Source: Bryobacteraceae bacterium
Lineage (GTDB): Bacteria; Acidobacteriota; Terriglobia; Bryobacterales; Bryobacteraceae
Assembly: GCA_025928545.1 (NCBI GenBank)
Contig: JAICJH010000014.1
Span: forward strand, 1 to 64,000
DNA length: 64,000 nt
Reading direction: 5' to 3'
Position numbers and translations under genes: made by a program
In this document: one piece after another, positions 26,045-35,196 of the stretch
Numbering within the stretch: the stretch's first letter is position 1
Layout of the letters: the number at the start of each line of letters is the position of its first letter
The notes under the pieces: generated by a model
The model's input: only the letters and a program-made list of their open reading frames with translations
What the model was told of the DNA's origin: nothing
Databases searched by the model: none

Positions 26045-28222
26045 TTATTTTAGATTCTCTTCGAAGAACTTCACCATCTGATCAAGCATCTGCCGATGCG
26101 GCAGGCCCGTCACTCCGTGCGTCTTTTCCGGATAAACCACCATGTAGAACAGCTTCCCGGCGTTCTCCAGCGCGCTGGCCATCTGCACCGAGTTCTGGAA
26201 GTGCACGTTATCGTCTTCGATGTTGTGCATGATGAGCAGTTTCGTTTCTCCCATGCCTGCGGCGGCTTCAGTTGGCGAACTGGACTTATAAGCCGCGGCA
26301 TTCTCTTCCGGCAACCCCATATAGCGCTCGGTGTAGATCGAATCGTAGTTCAGCCAGTTCGTCACCGGCGCGCCCGCCACAGCCGCACGAATCAATCCCG
26401 GCGCGTGCGTCACCGTGTAGAGCGTCATGTACCCGCCATAACTCCAGCCTGTCATCCCGATACGTTGCGGATCCACGAAACCCTGCGAAATCAGATACGC
26501 GATTCCCTCTTTTTGATCCGATAACTCCTGAGCCCCCATATTGCGGTAAATCTTCGACTCGAATGCGTGGCCTCGCCCCGCTGATCCGCGGTTATCCATT
26601 TGCCAGACGACGAAACCTTCCTGCGCCAACGCCTGATCCAGGTTCACTCCGGCCCACGAGTCGGTCACTCGCTGGATATCGGGCCCCCCGTACACATCCA
26701 CTATCGCCGGGTATTTTTGCCCGGGTTTAAATCCGGCAGGCTTGATCAGATGCGTATAAAGAACGGTGCCATCCGCGGCTTTGAAGGAAACATTCTCAAC
26801 CGGGTGAAAATCATAATTCGCCGCCTTTGGATTCGCTTCCCGATACACCGCGATCTCTTTCCCGTCACTCGAATAAAGGACGCTGCGTGATGGCGACGCC
26901 ACCGAACTCGAATCATCCATATACGTCGCGCCATCGGGCGAAAGCGATACCGCGTGCGTACCGGCCGCTGTAGTCAGCCGCTGTTTTCCGGAACCATCGA
27001 GACCTACCGAATACAACTGCCTTTCAATCGGACTCGCTTCCGTGGAGGTGTAATACACCCTGCCGGCCTTCTCATTTACGCCGGCAATCTTATCCACTTC
27101 CCAATCGCCGCTGGTCAACTGCGCACGCTGTTTCCCGTCCGTCCCGAACACGTAGATGTGGCGGAAGCCGCTGCGCTCGCTCGTCCAGAGGAAGGTATCG
27201 CCCGCGCCCAGAAACTGCGGCTCCGAACCGACATTAATCCAGTATTTGTCCTCTTCATGCAACACCACCCGCGCCGCGCCTGTGTGGATATTCGCCAGCA
27301 GCAGATCGAGCTTATTCTGCACCCGGTTCAGCCGCTCAGCCATCACTTCCCGGCTGTTTGGCGCCCACACCACCCTCGCAAGCAGATTGTCGAAGGCGGA
27401 ACCGAGGTCCATCCACTTCGTCGCCCCACCGCCCACCGGCACCACGCCCAGCCTCACGCCGGCGTTCGGATCTCCCGCTTTCGGATACCGCTCCGGCTCC
27501 AGAATCCCGCGCGCGTTGAGCAGCGACACCTGCGGAAAAATTGGCTCCCGGGAGACGTCGAACTGCAGGTAGGCGACGTACCGGCTGTCGGGCGACCACC
27601 AATGTGCCGTGCTTAGGTTCAGTTCTTCCGGGTACACCCAGTCGAGTTCCCCGTTGAGCAGCGTGTCGTTTCCGTCGTGCGTCAGACGCGTTTCGTTCTT
27701 CGACTTCACCTCGACCGCATAGATGTCGTGGCCGCGGCGGAACGACACATACTTGCCATCCGGCGAGAGTTTGGGGTCCTGTTCTGTGGCCGCGGTATGA
27801 ATCAGCGTTTCGAAACTGCCTGTCTCACCGTCCACGATAAACAGATCGCCGGCCGACAAAACCAGCAAGTGCCTGTTGTCCGGAAACCACTGGATTTCGC
27901 GCTGCCTGACCCTCCGGTTGGTCCAGTCCGTCGTTTCCAAGGCTTCGGCGGGCCCGCTCTTTGCGGCAGCCGAATCCAGTTTGCCGAGAGCGATCGAGTC
28001 GCGCTTGATACCGGTCTTCAGCGTGTACACCGACAGCATACCGGTCTCACTGATGGCAAAGCGATCCCCGGCCGGCGCCCAGCGAATGGCGCCCGAAACC
28101 CCACCCGGAGGCGGAGCAATATCATCGATCGTGATGGGTTTTTTCTGCGCGAAGAGCGGCGAAACCGCCCAAACCAGGGCCAGCGAAGTTACCGAAACGC
28201 GGCTGTAAGAAGAGGCACTCAA
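26045..28222 (-). CDS. S9 family peptidase, dipeptidyl-peptidase IV type
   Basis: Encodes 725 residues, the usual size of bacterial DPP IV. After a signal peptide (VTSLALVWAVSPLFAQ) comes an eight-bladed propeller with blades such as SPDGKYVSFRRGHDIYAVEV and WSPDSRYVAYLQFD. The catalytic alpha/beta hydrolase domain carries GWSYGGYMTLY (Ser near 596), HNIEDDNVHFQNS (Asp) and KTHGV (His). It releases N-terminal dipeptides in the periplasm. It is upstream of the M20 peptidase in the long minus-strand series. Confidence 0.94.
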   Translation of the reverse strand: MSASSYSRVSVTSLALVWAVSPLFAQKKPITIDDIAPPPGGVSGAIRWAPAGDRFAISETGMLSVYTLKTGIKRDSIALGKLDSAAAKSGPAEALETTDWTNRRVRQREIQWFPDNRHLLVLSAGDLFIVDGETGSFETLIHTAATEQDPKLSPDGKYVSFRRGHDIYAVEVKSKNETRLTHDGNDTLLNGELDWVYPEELNLSTAHWWSPDSRYVAYLQFDVSREPIFPQVSLLNARGILEPERYPKAGDPNAGVRLGVVPVGGGATKWMDLGSAFDNLLARVVWAPNSREVMAERLNRVQNKLDLLLANIHTGAARVVLHEEDKYWINVGSEPQFLGAGDTFLWTSERSGFRHIYVFGTDGKQRAQLTSGDWEVDKIAGVNEKAGRVYYTSTEASPIERQLYSVGLDGSGKQRLTTAAGTHAVSLSPDGATYMDDSSSVASPSRSVLYSSDGKEIAVYREANPKAANYDFHPVENVSFKAADGTVLYTHLIKPAGFKPGQKYPAIVDVYGGPDIQRVTDSWAGVNLDQALAQEGFVVWQMDNRGSAGRGHAFESKIYRNMGAQELSDQKEGIAYLISQGFVDPQRIGMTGWSYGGYMTLYTVTHAPGLIRAAVAGAPVTNWLNYDSIYTERYMGLPEENAAAYKSSSPTEAAAGMGETKLLIMHNIEDDNVHFQNSVQMASALENAGKLFYMVVYPEKTHGVTGLPHRQMLDQMVKFFEENLK

Positions 28223-28245
28223 GACCTCACTCTACCAGCAAAGCC

Positions 28246-28833
28246 TCACGGCACTATTCCGGAGAGATTATTCATCATCTCGATTTCAGCGTCCGAAAAA
28301 CGGCGTCGAAATGCCGGGCTGGCGACATAGGCAGCTCGCTGCTCCTCCGACATCGCCCCGAGCCTGCCCAATTCCATCCGGATGACGCCCCGGCGCGGCG
28401 GCTGTGTACCAAGAAACTGCTTCAACGACTCCCGCACCTGCGCCTGTTTCTCGGGCGGAAGTGCATTGAGCCTTTGCCTCTGCTCCAGTACCCGCGCCTG
28501 CTGATCCGCCGGCCTGTTGGCGAAGTTCTCGATCCGTTTTTCCAGCACCGCCCGCCGTTCCGGAGGCAGTTTGGCCAGCGCTGCCGTCCGCTCCTCAGGA
28601 GACATCTGCGCCAGTTTTTCCACCATAGGCGGAGTATTCAGAGCCTGCGCCGCAGCCCGTGCCTGCTTGTTCGCCTGCTGCGCCTGCGCTTTCGCCGCAG
28701 CTTGTTTCTCCTGATTCGCCACCTTCGCCGGAGGTGTTGGCCGGGGCTTCGGCTGTGCCGACAAAATCGCCGGCGGCAAGCCTCCCAACAACACCGTAAG
28801 CAAAACTGCGCGCATTCTCAAGAGAGACTCCAT
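28246..28833 (-). CDS. Periplasmic DUF3106-type protein
   Basis: Encodes 195 residues with a signal peptide (AVLLTVLLGGLPPAILSAQ). The mature chain has a basic Ala/Gln/Lys-rich segment followed by helical repeats typical of DUF3106 and CpxP/ZraP-like proteins (MSPEERTAALAKLPPERRAVL, LNALPPEKQAQVRESLKQFL, SDAEIEMMNNL). It follows the anti-sigma gene by 14 bases, so it is likely part of that sigma factor's own operon and may be an envelope-stress sensor or chaperone. That role is an inference. Confidence 0.78.
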   Translation of the reverse strand: MESLLRMRAVLLTVLLGGLPPAILSAQPKPRPTPPAKVANQEKQAAAKAQAQQANKQARAAAQALNTPPMVEKLAQMSPEERTAALAKLPPERRAVLEKRIENFANRPADQQARVLEQRQRLNALPPEKQAQVRESLKQFLGTQPPRRGVIRMELGRLGAMSEEQRAAYVASPAFRRRFSDAEIEMMNNLSGIVP

Positions 28834-28847
28834 TGATACAACGGCGG

Positions 28848-29339
28848 TTACATCAAACCCGATTCCGGCTTCACCGCCGACACCGTATTCACAGCATCCA
28901 GCAACTGGATATCGTCCAGCGCCCGCTCAAGCTGATCGGCTTCCTTCACCGTCACCACGACCGCCGGCGCGTGCCCATTGACCGCCGTCGCCCGCCCGGA
29001 ATGATCCATCAGAAACCCGGTCACCACCAGCGCGACCGCTACTGCCAGCGGCGCGGCCTGCTTCCAGAGCCGTACATGCATCAGTTCGGCCAACTGGCGG
29101 CTCCACGAACGAGCCCTCGCATCGGCATCGATCCGTCGCCACAGTTCGCGATTGAAACCCGCACTGACCGGCATTGGCCGCCAGTCGTCCAGAGTGCGCC
29201 AGACCGCCGCGTGCGACGCACGGAGCGCTCCACAGCGCGCGCACTGATCAGCATGCCGCTCGAACAGCGCCGTCTTCGCCGCGTCCAGTACCCCGGCCGT
29301 GTAATCCAGCAATACGTCTTCACTTGGGCAATGTGTCAT
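28848..29339 (-). CDS. Anti-sigma factor with N-terminal zinc finger
   Basis: Encodes 163 residues. The start shows a ZAS-type zinc finger: CPSEDVLLDYTAGVLD, then HADQCARCGAL with the HxxxCxxC ligands. A single membrane helix follows near residues 96-111 (AAPLAVAVALVVTGFLM), and a short periplasmic part ends in a helix. It should hold the ECF sigma factor at the membrane until a signal arrives. Its ATG overlaps the sigma gene stop by 4 bases, so the pair is made in fixed ratio. Confidence 0.88.
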   Translation of the reverse strand: MTHCPSEDVLLDYTAGVLDAAKTALFERHADQCARCGALRASHAAVWRTLDDWRPMPVSAGFNRELWRRIDADARARSWSRQLAELMHVRLWKQAAPLAVAVALVVTGFLMDHSGRATAVNGHAPAVVVTVKEADQLERALDDIQLLDAVNTVSAVKPESGLM

Positions 29340-30028
29340 CGATTTGCTCCCGAATCCAGATGCGCCAGCCTCGACCGCAGAGTTTCGTAAGCCCGAAACA
29401 GCAGGCTCTTCACTGCCGATTCCGAAACTTCCAGCGCCTGCGCAATCTGCGAATATTCCATTTCTTCGTACTTGTGCATCAGTACCGCCGCCCGTTGTTT
29501 CGATGGCAGCAACGCGATTGAATCGCGTATTTCCTGCAACCTGGTCTCATTCACCAGATTCTGTTCCACCAGCGGCCGCTGATCCCGCAACCGCCGCGCC
29601 AGCGATTCATCCTGCTCACCAGCCGATCCGGCATCCCGACCGATTCCATCGATCCTGAATGCCGCTCTCTCGTGCCTCTCATCCCGCAGCCAGTTCAGCG
29701 CCAGATGAGAAGCAATCCGGAACATCCAGGTCGTAAACTTCGCCGATGGCTCGTAAGAGGACCGCGACCGGTAAATCCGCAGAAAAACTTCCTGCGCCAA
29801 TTCTTCCGAAACACCCGCATCCTGCACCATGCGCTGGAGAAAATGAACCAGCGGATTGCGGTGCTTCTCCAGCAATAACCGGAAGCTGTCGTTGTCGCCC
29901 TCGCGGACCCGCAGCATTAACTGCGCGTCGAGATCGAGCGCCGAGACCGCCTCCATATTAGGCTGAACCCAGTGGGACATGAATAGTTTCGGCGGGAGCC
30001 CGAACGCCTTCATTCTATTCGAATTCAC
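29336..30028 (-). CDS. ECF-type RNA polymerase sigma factor
   Basis: Encodes up to 230 residues. Region 2 reads LAQEVFLRIYRSRSSYEPSA and FTTWMFRIASHLALNWLRD. Region 4 reads LPSKQRAAVLMHKYEEMEYSQIAQALEVSESAVKSLLFRAYETLR. These are typical of extracytoplasmic-function sigma factors. The start is uncertain. The frame begins with GTG at 30028, three bases from the gpsA stop, but the family fold begins only at DLDAQLMLRV, so the ATG at 29956 is equally likely. The neighbouring anti-sigma and DUF3106 genes make an envelope-stress role likely. The regulon is unknown. Confidence 0.9.
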   Translation of the reverse strand: MNSNRMKAFGLPPKLFMSHWVQPNMEAVSALDLDAQLMLRVREGDNDSFRLLLEKHRNPLVHFLQRMVQDAGVSEELAQEVFLRIYRSRSSYEPSAKFTTWMFRIASHLALNWLRDERHERAAFRIDGIGRDAGSAGEQDESLARRLRDQRPLVEQNLVNETRLQEIRDSIALLPSKQRAAVLMHKYEEMEYSQIAQALEVSESAVKSLLFRAYETLRSRLAHLDSGANR

Positions 30029-30031
30029 TGT

Positions 30032-31030
30032 CTATTTGAATTCGTTCCGCGGAGCACGCGTCATCAGCCGCCGGATCGCTTCGGCGGGTGTCCGGCCTTC
30101 ATTGAGCACGGCATGCATCTCTGCCGTGATCGGCATGTCCACCTGGTAGCGCTCCGCCAGCCGCACGGCAACGGACGTCGTCTTGATTCCTTCCGCGACC
30201 ATTTGCGTAGCCCCGACAATACTGCCAAGTGTATTGCCAGCAGCGAGTTCCAGCCCAACCTTGCGATTTCGGCTTAAGTCCCCCGTGCAGGTCAAAACCA
30301 AGTCTCCCAGCCCTGCCAACCCGGCCAGCGTCTCCGGACGGCCACCCGCCGCCACAGCCAGCCGAGTCAACTCTGCCAGCCCGCGCGTAATCAGCGCCGC
30401 GACCGCATTGTGACCCATTCCCAAGCCGTCGCAGATCCCAGCTCCGATCGCTATTACGTTCTTCAGTGCCCCGCCAATTTCGACGCCGATCGGATCGTCC
30501 CCGGCATAGACCCGGAACGTCGGACCCGAGAAGCTGTTTTGAATCTCGGTCGCGACCGTTGCGTCCTCCGCCGCCGCAACGACAGCCGTTGGGCTTCCCG
30601 CCGCCACTTCCTTCGCGAAGCTGGGCCCCGAGAGCACGCCGATCCGATAACTCTCCCCAACCACGGCGCGGATGACCTGCGACACCCGCAGCAACGAACC
30701 CGATTCCAGACCCTTCGTGGCGCTCACCAGCCGCATCGCAGGCGTGAGCCACGGCAGCATCTCCTCATAAACTTCGCGAACCACATGTGACGGCATCACG
30801 CTGACAACGATGCCGGCGCCGCTCAGAGAGGCTTCGAGCGAATGCCCGGGGACCACATTGTCCGCCAACCGCACGCCAGGCAGGAAGACATCGTTCACCC
30901 GCGAGTCGCGCATTCGGGCAGCGAGGTCCGCTTCCCGAACCCAAAGCCGGACCTCGCCAAAGCGCGGCGCAAGCACGCAGCTCAAAGCCGTTCCCCAGCT
31001 GCCGCCCCCGATAATCGCGATGTTCCGCAC
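30032..31030 (-). CDS. gpsA: NAD(P)H-dependent glycerol-3-phosphate dehydrogenase
   Basis: Encodes 332 residues. The Rossmann motif is IIGGGSWGTALSCVLA at the N-terminus. PSHVVREVYEEM, then SATKGLESG, GPSFAKEVA and the catalytic-lysine block GALKNVIAIGAGICDGLGMGHNA follow in the usual order. It makes sn-glycerol 3-phosphate from dihydroxyacetone phosphate for phospholipid synthesis. The gene begins directly after the plsY stop, and PlsY uses its product, so the two genes form one metabolic unit. Confidence 0.97.
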   Translation of the reverse strand: MRNIAIIGGGSWGTALSCVLAPRFGEVRLWVREADLAARMRDSRVNDVFLPGVRLADNVVPGHSLEASLSGAGIVVSVMPSHVVREVYEEMLPWLTPAMRLVSATKGLESGSLLRVSQVIRAVVGESYRIGVLSGPSFAKEVAAGSPTAVVAAAEDATVATEIQNSFSGPTFRVYAGDDPIGVEIGGALKNVIAIGAGICDGLGMGHNAVAALITRGLAELTRLAVAAGGRPETLAGLAGLGDLVLTCTGDLSRNRKVGLELAAGNTLGSIVGATQMVAEGIKTTSVAVRLAERYQVDMPITAEMHAVLNEGRTPAEAIRRLMTRAPRNEFK

Positions 31031-31642
31031 TCAGGAAGGTCCCGAGCCGCGGCCGAACGTCAGGATGCGCTCCGTGCCTTGTCTGATTCGCTCAATGTTC
31101 CCCGTGTGGCGCCAGATAATCAAAACCGCCGCGCCGACCGACGCAACCAGCACCGGCCACGCGGGATGCAGAATGATGAAACAGGCGAACGGAAATAATC
31201 CCGCGCCTGCTACCGAGCCGAGCGACAGGTAGCGCGTCAGCACAACCACCAGAATGAAAATCAGCGTAATCACCAACACCGGTACCGGCGTCAGATAACC
31301 GAACGCGCCCAGAAAACTGGCGACCGCCTTACCGCCCGTGAATTTCAGATAAGGCGAAAAAACATGCCCGGTCAGGACCGCCAGAGCCGCGAAACTCATC
31401 CACAGAATGTCGCCGTGTGTGAGCGTGTCCGCAAGCCACACAGCGAAAACGCCCTTCGCTGCGTCCAGCACCAGCGTCAGAATCCCGGCGCCTGTCCCGC
31501 TCGTCCGCAGGACGTTGGTCGCGCCAATATTCCCGGAACCGGAATCGCGGACATCCTTTCCGGACATGAGCTTCACAATCAGCAGGCCGAACGGAATCCC
31601 GCCCACCAGATACGCCACGCTTAACGCCATCAGGCCGTTCAT
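31031..31642 (-). CDS. plsY: Acyl-phosphate:glycerol-3-phosphate acyltransferase
   Basis: Encodes 203 residues with about five to six membrane helices. The family motifs are present: GGIPFGLLIVKL then DSGSGNIGATNVLRTSG (motif 1, residues 33-49), SPYLKFTGGKAVASFLGAF (motif 2) and the C-terminal HTGNIERIRQGTE (motif 3). It acylates glycerol 3-phosphate at position 1 with acyl phosphate in the inner membrane. It overlaps the thpR gene by 4 bases upstream and abuts gpsA downstream. Confidence 0.97.
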   Translation of the reverse strand: MNGLMALSVAYLVGGIPFGLLIVKLMSGKDVRDSGSGNIGATNVLRTSGTGAGILTLVLDAAKGVFAVWLADTLTHGDILWMSFAALAVLTGHVFSPYLKFTGGKAVASFLGAFGYLTPVPVLVITLIFILVVVLTRYLSLGSVAGAGLFPFACFIILHPAWPVLVASVGAAVLIIWRHTGNIERIRQGTERILTFGRGSGPS

Positions 31643-32235
31643 CGGTTGTCGTCTGTCTCCCTCATCAGATCATACGTCCTGAGTTTCGGGTAGACGGAAC
31701 CGCGCGCACCGGGCTGACTCAGGTAAAGATGAAACTGCGCCGCATCGAACGTTCCGAATTCGGAATCCGGCGTAGCGGCGATGTGTGCCCGCAGCCCCCG
31801 CAGGTCGCCGGCCCCATTCGTTCGCGCCAGCGTGATATGCGGATGATACTCGCGTGCTTCCGGCTCCAGTCCCAGCGGCCGCAATACGTGTTCGATCGCT
31901 GTAGCGAGTTCCGCGAGTGCCGGGCCAGCCTGCACTGCTGCGAAAAATGAATGCGGATGGCGGGGATTCGGAAAGAAACCAAATCCCGACACGCGGATCG
32001 GAACCTGGCCTGCCACACGAACCGCGCTCAGCGCCGATTCCAGTTCACCGAGCCGCGCTTTCGGCCAGCCCCCAATGAACTTTAACGTGATGTGAAGATT
32101 CTCAACCGGCGACCACCTGATGGGGGCCACGGGCCGCAACTCACTCAATACCGCGGATAGCTTCCCGAGCACATCCGGCCCGAGCGCAATACCGGTGAAC
32201 AGGCGCAGTCGCGGACCTGCCTCACCTGGCGGCAA
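31639..32235 (-). CDS. thpR: RNA 2',3'-cyclic phosphodiesterase
   Basis: Encodes about 198 residues of the 2H phosphoesterase family. The two catalytic motifs are HITLKFIGG and HPHITLARTN, and the N-terminal strand is RLFTGIALG. The frame is open to an ATG at 32298, but that would overlap the oxidoreductase gene by 77 bases and add unrelated residues. A TTG at 32235, preceded by GGGGGA, gives the family length and a 14-base overlap. The start remains uncertain. These proteins open 2',3'-cyclic phosphates and were first named 2'-5' RNA ligases. Confidence 0.88.
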   Translation of the reverse strand: MPPGEAGPRLRLFTGIALGPDVLGKLSAVLSELRPVAPIRWSPVENLHITLKFIGGWPKARLGELESALSAVRVAGQVPIRVSGFGFFPNPRHPHSFFAAVQAGPALAELATAIEHVLRPLGLEPEAREYHPHITLARTNGAGDLRGLRAHIAATPDSEFGTFDAAQFHLYLSQPGARGSVYPKLRTYDLMRETDDNR

Positions 32236-33247
32236 GATTCCCCCGGCGTACTGCAACAGCCTGTGCCCGAATCGCCAGCTCCGTAACCTTCGCGGCATGC
32301 GAAAAGCTCATGGCCGTCGCCGTTCGGTTCCTGACGTCGCTCGCGAGCGCCTCGAAATACGTCAGCGGAATGTCGGCGCAGTGCATGTATTCGTTGCGGG
32401 TTTTGTTCACCAGGAACAGATGATCAACGCCCTCCCTGCCACTCACATCCACATACTTTCGCAGCTCGATATAACCTTCCGTACCGAGAATGAGGAAGCG
32501 TCCATCTCCCCAGTTCGGCAGCGCATCCGGTGTATACCAATCCACCCGCACATAACCCTGCGCACTCTCGCTGCGCAACAGTATTTCTCCGAAATCCTGG
32601 AGCCCCGGATCTCCTGGATTGGCAAAATTACCCACGCTTGCCGCCACAATCTCGGCATCCGTTGAGCCCGTGAAGATCAGGAACTGATCGATCTGGTGTG
32701 AAGCAATATCCGTCAGAATGCCGCCGTAGCGCGCATCGTCGAAAAACCAGTCCGCGCGTAATCCCCGGTTGAGCCGGTGCGGACCGATACCGATGGTCTG
32801 CACCACCTTACCGATCGCGCCCGCATCCACCAGTTCCTTAGCCTTGATAACCGAGGGAACCTCGAAGCGCTCGGAAAAATCCACCGACCAGACCCGCCCG
32901 GTTCTTTCGACGACTTCCGTTATCCGCGCCAGATCGTCCTGCGTGGTGCAGCCCGGCTTATCGAGCATTACATCCTTACCGTGCTCCATGCACAGGATCG
33001 CCAGCGTCGCCCGGTCGCAGGGCACGGCTGCTATGAGGATCAGCTCAACCAGAGGATCTTCCACAATCGCCTTGATGTCGTCGCAGCGCGGCACATCGGG
33101 AAATCGCTTGACGAATCCCTCCAGCGTGGGCGGAGTCCCGTTAGTCCACCAGCCGCGGCACTGCGCGCCCGTGGCCAGCATCCCGCCGAGCATGCCATAG
33201 ATGTGGCGATGGTCGATACCAATAACACCGATCTGGATGGGTTTCAT
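32222..33247 (-). CDS. Gfo/Idh/MocA family oxidoreductase
   Basis: Encodes 341 residues. The N-terminal NAD-binding domain begins IQIGVIGIDHRHIYGML, with the family EKP-type lysine in KDVMLDKPGC (Lys near 95). The second domain carries KVVQTIGIGPHRLN, GGILTDIASHQIDQFLIFTG (the HQID catalytic region) and ILGTEGYIELRKY. Such enzymes oxidise or reduce sugars, inositols or their derivatives. Substrate is unknown. It begins a run of overlapping genes that continues to plsY and gpsA. Confidence 0.9.
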   Translation of the reverse strand: MKPIQIGVIGIDHRHIYGMLGGMLATGAQCRGWWTNGTPPTLEGFVKRFPDVPRCDDIKAIVEDPLVELILIAAVPCDRATLAILCMEHGKDVMLDKPGCTTQDDLARITEVVERTGRVWSVDFSERFEVPSVIKAKELVDAGAIGKVVQTIGIGPHRLNRGLRADWFFDDARYGGILTDIASHQIDQFLIFTGSTDAEIVAASVGNFANPGDPGLQDFGEILLRSESAQGYVRVDWYTPDALPNWGDGRFLILGTEGYIELRKYVDVSGREGVDHLFLVNKTRNEYMHCADIPLTYFEALASDVRNRTATAMSFSHAAKVTELAIRAQAVAVRRGNLAAR

Positions 33248-33304
33248 TCGAACTCTCTTACCGGCGCAACCCGGCGGCCGTTCCCCGGTTTTTGGCAGCC
33301 CGAC

Positions 33305-33793
33305 TCACACTGGAAACTTCAACTCCAGCATCTTACCGGCAGCTACATTTTCCCACTCGCGGAACAGCTCGTTTCGGCGGCTTCGAACGGCGGCAAGCTC
33401 TTCTTCAGTCAGTCTTCGCGCCGCAACCGCCATCCCACCCTGCGCGAAATAGGTTGCAATGGACGAATTAAAATCCTCGGCGCTCCAGATCGTTCGGCTG
33501 GCCATCTCGGCGAAAAACATCCCGACCAGGCCTTCCACTTCGGCCGCTTCCGCCGGCAGCGCGCCGTGCGCACCTTTGCCGGTGGTGTCGTCAAATTCCC
33601 AACCTTCCGCGATCAGTCCAAAAAATCCGCGCTTGTAGCCCAGAGTCGATTCCACCGCGAAGTGTGTCAGATCGTGCAGGGCAAAGTATGCGGCTACTCT
33701 GTCGTTCTGCTTCTGCCACGCCGTCGAACCATCGTCCCGTACGCAGCGCAGCACACCGGACCCGTCGGTTCGTTTTGTAAACTGCACCAGCAT
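33305..33793 (-). CDS. Conserved hypothetical protein
   Basis: Encodes 162 residues with no signal peptide. Visible features are an early beta segment (VQFTKRTDGSGVLRCVRDDGS), then FALHDLTHFAVESTLGYKRGFFGLIAEGWEFDD and a helical C-terminus ending ELFREWENVAAGKMLELKFPV. The HDLTHFAVE segment might bind a metal, but I know no characterised family for it. It lies between the lactonase (11 bases) and the oxidoreductase (57 bases), in the same direction. Confidence 0.72.
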   Translation of the reverse strand: MLVQFTKRTDGSGVLRCVRDDGSTAWQKQNDRVAAYFALHDLTHFAVESTLGYKRGFFGLIAEGWEFDDTTGKGAHGALPAEAAEVEGLVGMFFAEMASRTIWSAEDFNSSIATYFAQGGMAVAARRLTEEELAAVRSRRNELFREWENVAAGKMLELKFPV

Positions 33794-33804
33794 TTGGAAC
33801 GGAA

Positions 33805-34917
33805 TTACTTCAGGAAAGCCAGATGCACGGGAGCGCCGGTCTTGACGACTTCGCCCGTCGCCTTCAGTGCTCCTGTGTTCGCATCCACCTGGAACACCGC
33901 GATATTATTCGATTCCTGGTTCGCGGCAAGCAGGAACTTGCCGGTTGGATCGAGCGTGAAGTACCGCGGCGTCTTGCCGCCCGAGGGCACGTTAGCGGTC
34001 AGCTTCAATTTACCGGTCTTGCCATCCACGGAAAACACCGCAATCGAATCATGCCCGCGATTCGACGTGTAAAGCGTGCGGCCCCTGCTGTCGAGCATGA
34101 TTTCGGCAGCCGTTGTCTCAGCTTTGAAACCCGCCGGCAACGCCGACACTGTGGCGAGCACTTTGCCCGGACCCTTCACCGCATCGTACTCCATGGTGGC
34201 CACGCTGGATTTCAATTCACTGAGCACATACGCAAATTTACTGTCGTCCGAAACCACCAGATGACGCGGGCCGAAACCCGGGGCGGTCGCTGCAAATGCG
34301 GGAGTCGCCGCAGTCAGTTTAGCCGCCGCGGCATTCAAATGAAACAGCTGGATATGGTCGTTACCCAAATCGGCGCCCAGCACCAGATTTCCCGCAATCA
34401 CCATCTCGTGAGCGTGCGGGCCGTCCTGACGTGCCTTATCCGGTCCTGTGCCCTTATCCTGCATCACCGATGCCGCCGCTCCCAGCTTCCCATCCGCGAG
34501 AATCGGGAACGACGAAAAATTCCCGCCATTGTAGTTGGCCACCAGTGCAGCCTTGCCCGACGCATCGATCACGATATGGCACGGCGCCGCGCCCTCCGAC
34601 GCGACCTGATTCAGAAATGTCAGCTTGCCCGTTGCCCGATCGATGGCAAAAGCGGAAACCGCTCCGCCGGGTTTTCCCCGGAACGTATCCGTCTCATTCA
34701 CGGCATACAGGAACCTGCCATTGGGGGCAATCGCAAGGAAACTGGGGCTGTCGGTTTCGGCCATCAGTCCGAGCGGACTCAGTTTTCCGGTCTTCGAATC
34801 GAAGCGGAACGCATTGATACCTTTGGAGTCCGGAACATTCGTGTAAGCGCCTACGTAAACAATTTGGGCAGAGAGCATCGGGGCCAGCGTGAGGGCGAAT
34901 AACGCCAGTGATTTCAT
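33805..34917 (-). CDS. Secreted lactonase-family seven-bladed propeller protein
   Basis: Encodes 370 residues. A signal peptide (MKSLALFALTLAPMLSAQ) precedes the lactonase (6-phosphogluconolactonase, YbhE-type) pattern: GKLSPLGLMAETDSPSFLAI, GRFLYAVNE, GAAPCHIVIDASGKAALVANYNGGN, QDGPHAHEMV, GFGPRHLVV, LYTSNRGHDSIAVF, KTPRYFTLDPTGKFLLAANQESNNIAVF. A signal peptide argues against the cytoplasmic pentose-phosphate role, so a periplasmic sugar lactonase is more likely. It is the first gene of the long minus-strand series that runs to 21.1 kb. Confidence 0.9.
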   Translation of the reverse strand: MKSLALFALTLAPMLSAQIVYVGAYTNVPDSKGINAFRFDSKTGKLSPLGLMAETDSPSFLAIAPNGRFLYAVNETDTFRGKPGGAVSAFAIDRATGKLTFLNQVASEGAAPCHIVIDASGKAALVANYNGGNFSSFPILADGKLGAAASVMQDKGTGPDKARQDGPHAHEMVIAGNLVLGADLGNDHIQLFHLNAAAAKLTAATPAFAATAPGFGPRHLVVSDDSKFAYVLSELKSSVATMEYDAVKGPGKVLATVSALPAGFKAETTAAEIMLDSRGRTLYTSNRGHDSIAVFSVDGKTGKLKLTANVPSGGKTPRYFTLDPTGKFLLAANQESNNIAVFQVDANTGALKATGEVVKTGAPVHLAFLK

Positions 34918-35196
34918 AGCTTCTTTAAGGTATCAAAAGAAGCCGTCCGGTCTTACAGACATTTACTAACCTCGGCGCGAACGGCGGCGTCTTGATATAT
35001 GAAACCGGCCGCGGGAGTGCGATACCCCCTCCATTGCTTCCCTCCCGCTTAGAGCGGGGAGCGGCCGATTCAAACTCCCAGCGGCGACTGCCCCCAATGG
35101 GGCTTTCCTTCTTCGCCGCCTGAACCACGAACGGCTTGCTATAAATGGTTTTTATCGGCGGGCCCAGGGGTCATTCCTGGTTTTTCCGGCATCCTG
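34918..35196. other. Intergenic region with small hairpins, no gene seen
   Basis: The 279 bases hold two stem-loops: CCCGCT/AGCGGG at 35044-35058 and GCCCC/GGGGC at 35090-35103. Neither is followed by a T tract in the direction of the neighbouring genes. The string CCAGCGGCGACTGC in this region recurs at 61708-61721. The promoter of the lactonase series should lie at the left side. I see no tRNA or coding region. Confidence 0.5.

Noticed and set aside
35041..35110. tRNA-like string with a TTCAAACTCC segment
   Set aside because: Does not fold into a cloverleaf; no acceptor or anticodon arms fit.
34925..35128. 67-codon minus-strand frame in the gap before the lactonase series
   Set aside because: Overlaps hairpins, low-complexity polar product, no supported start.
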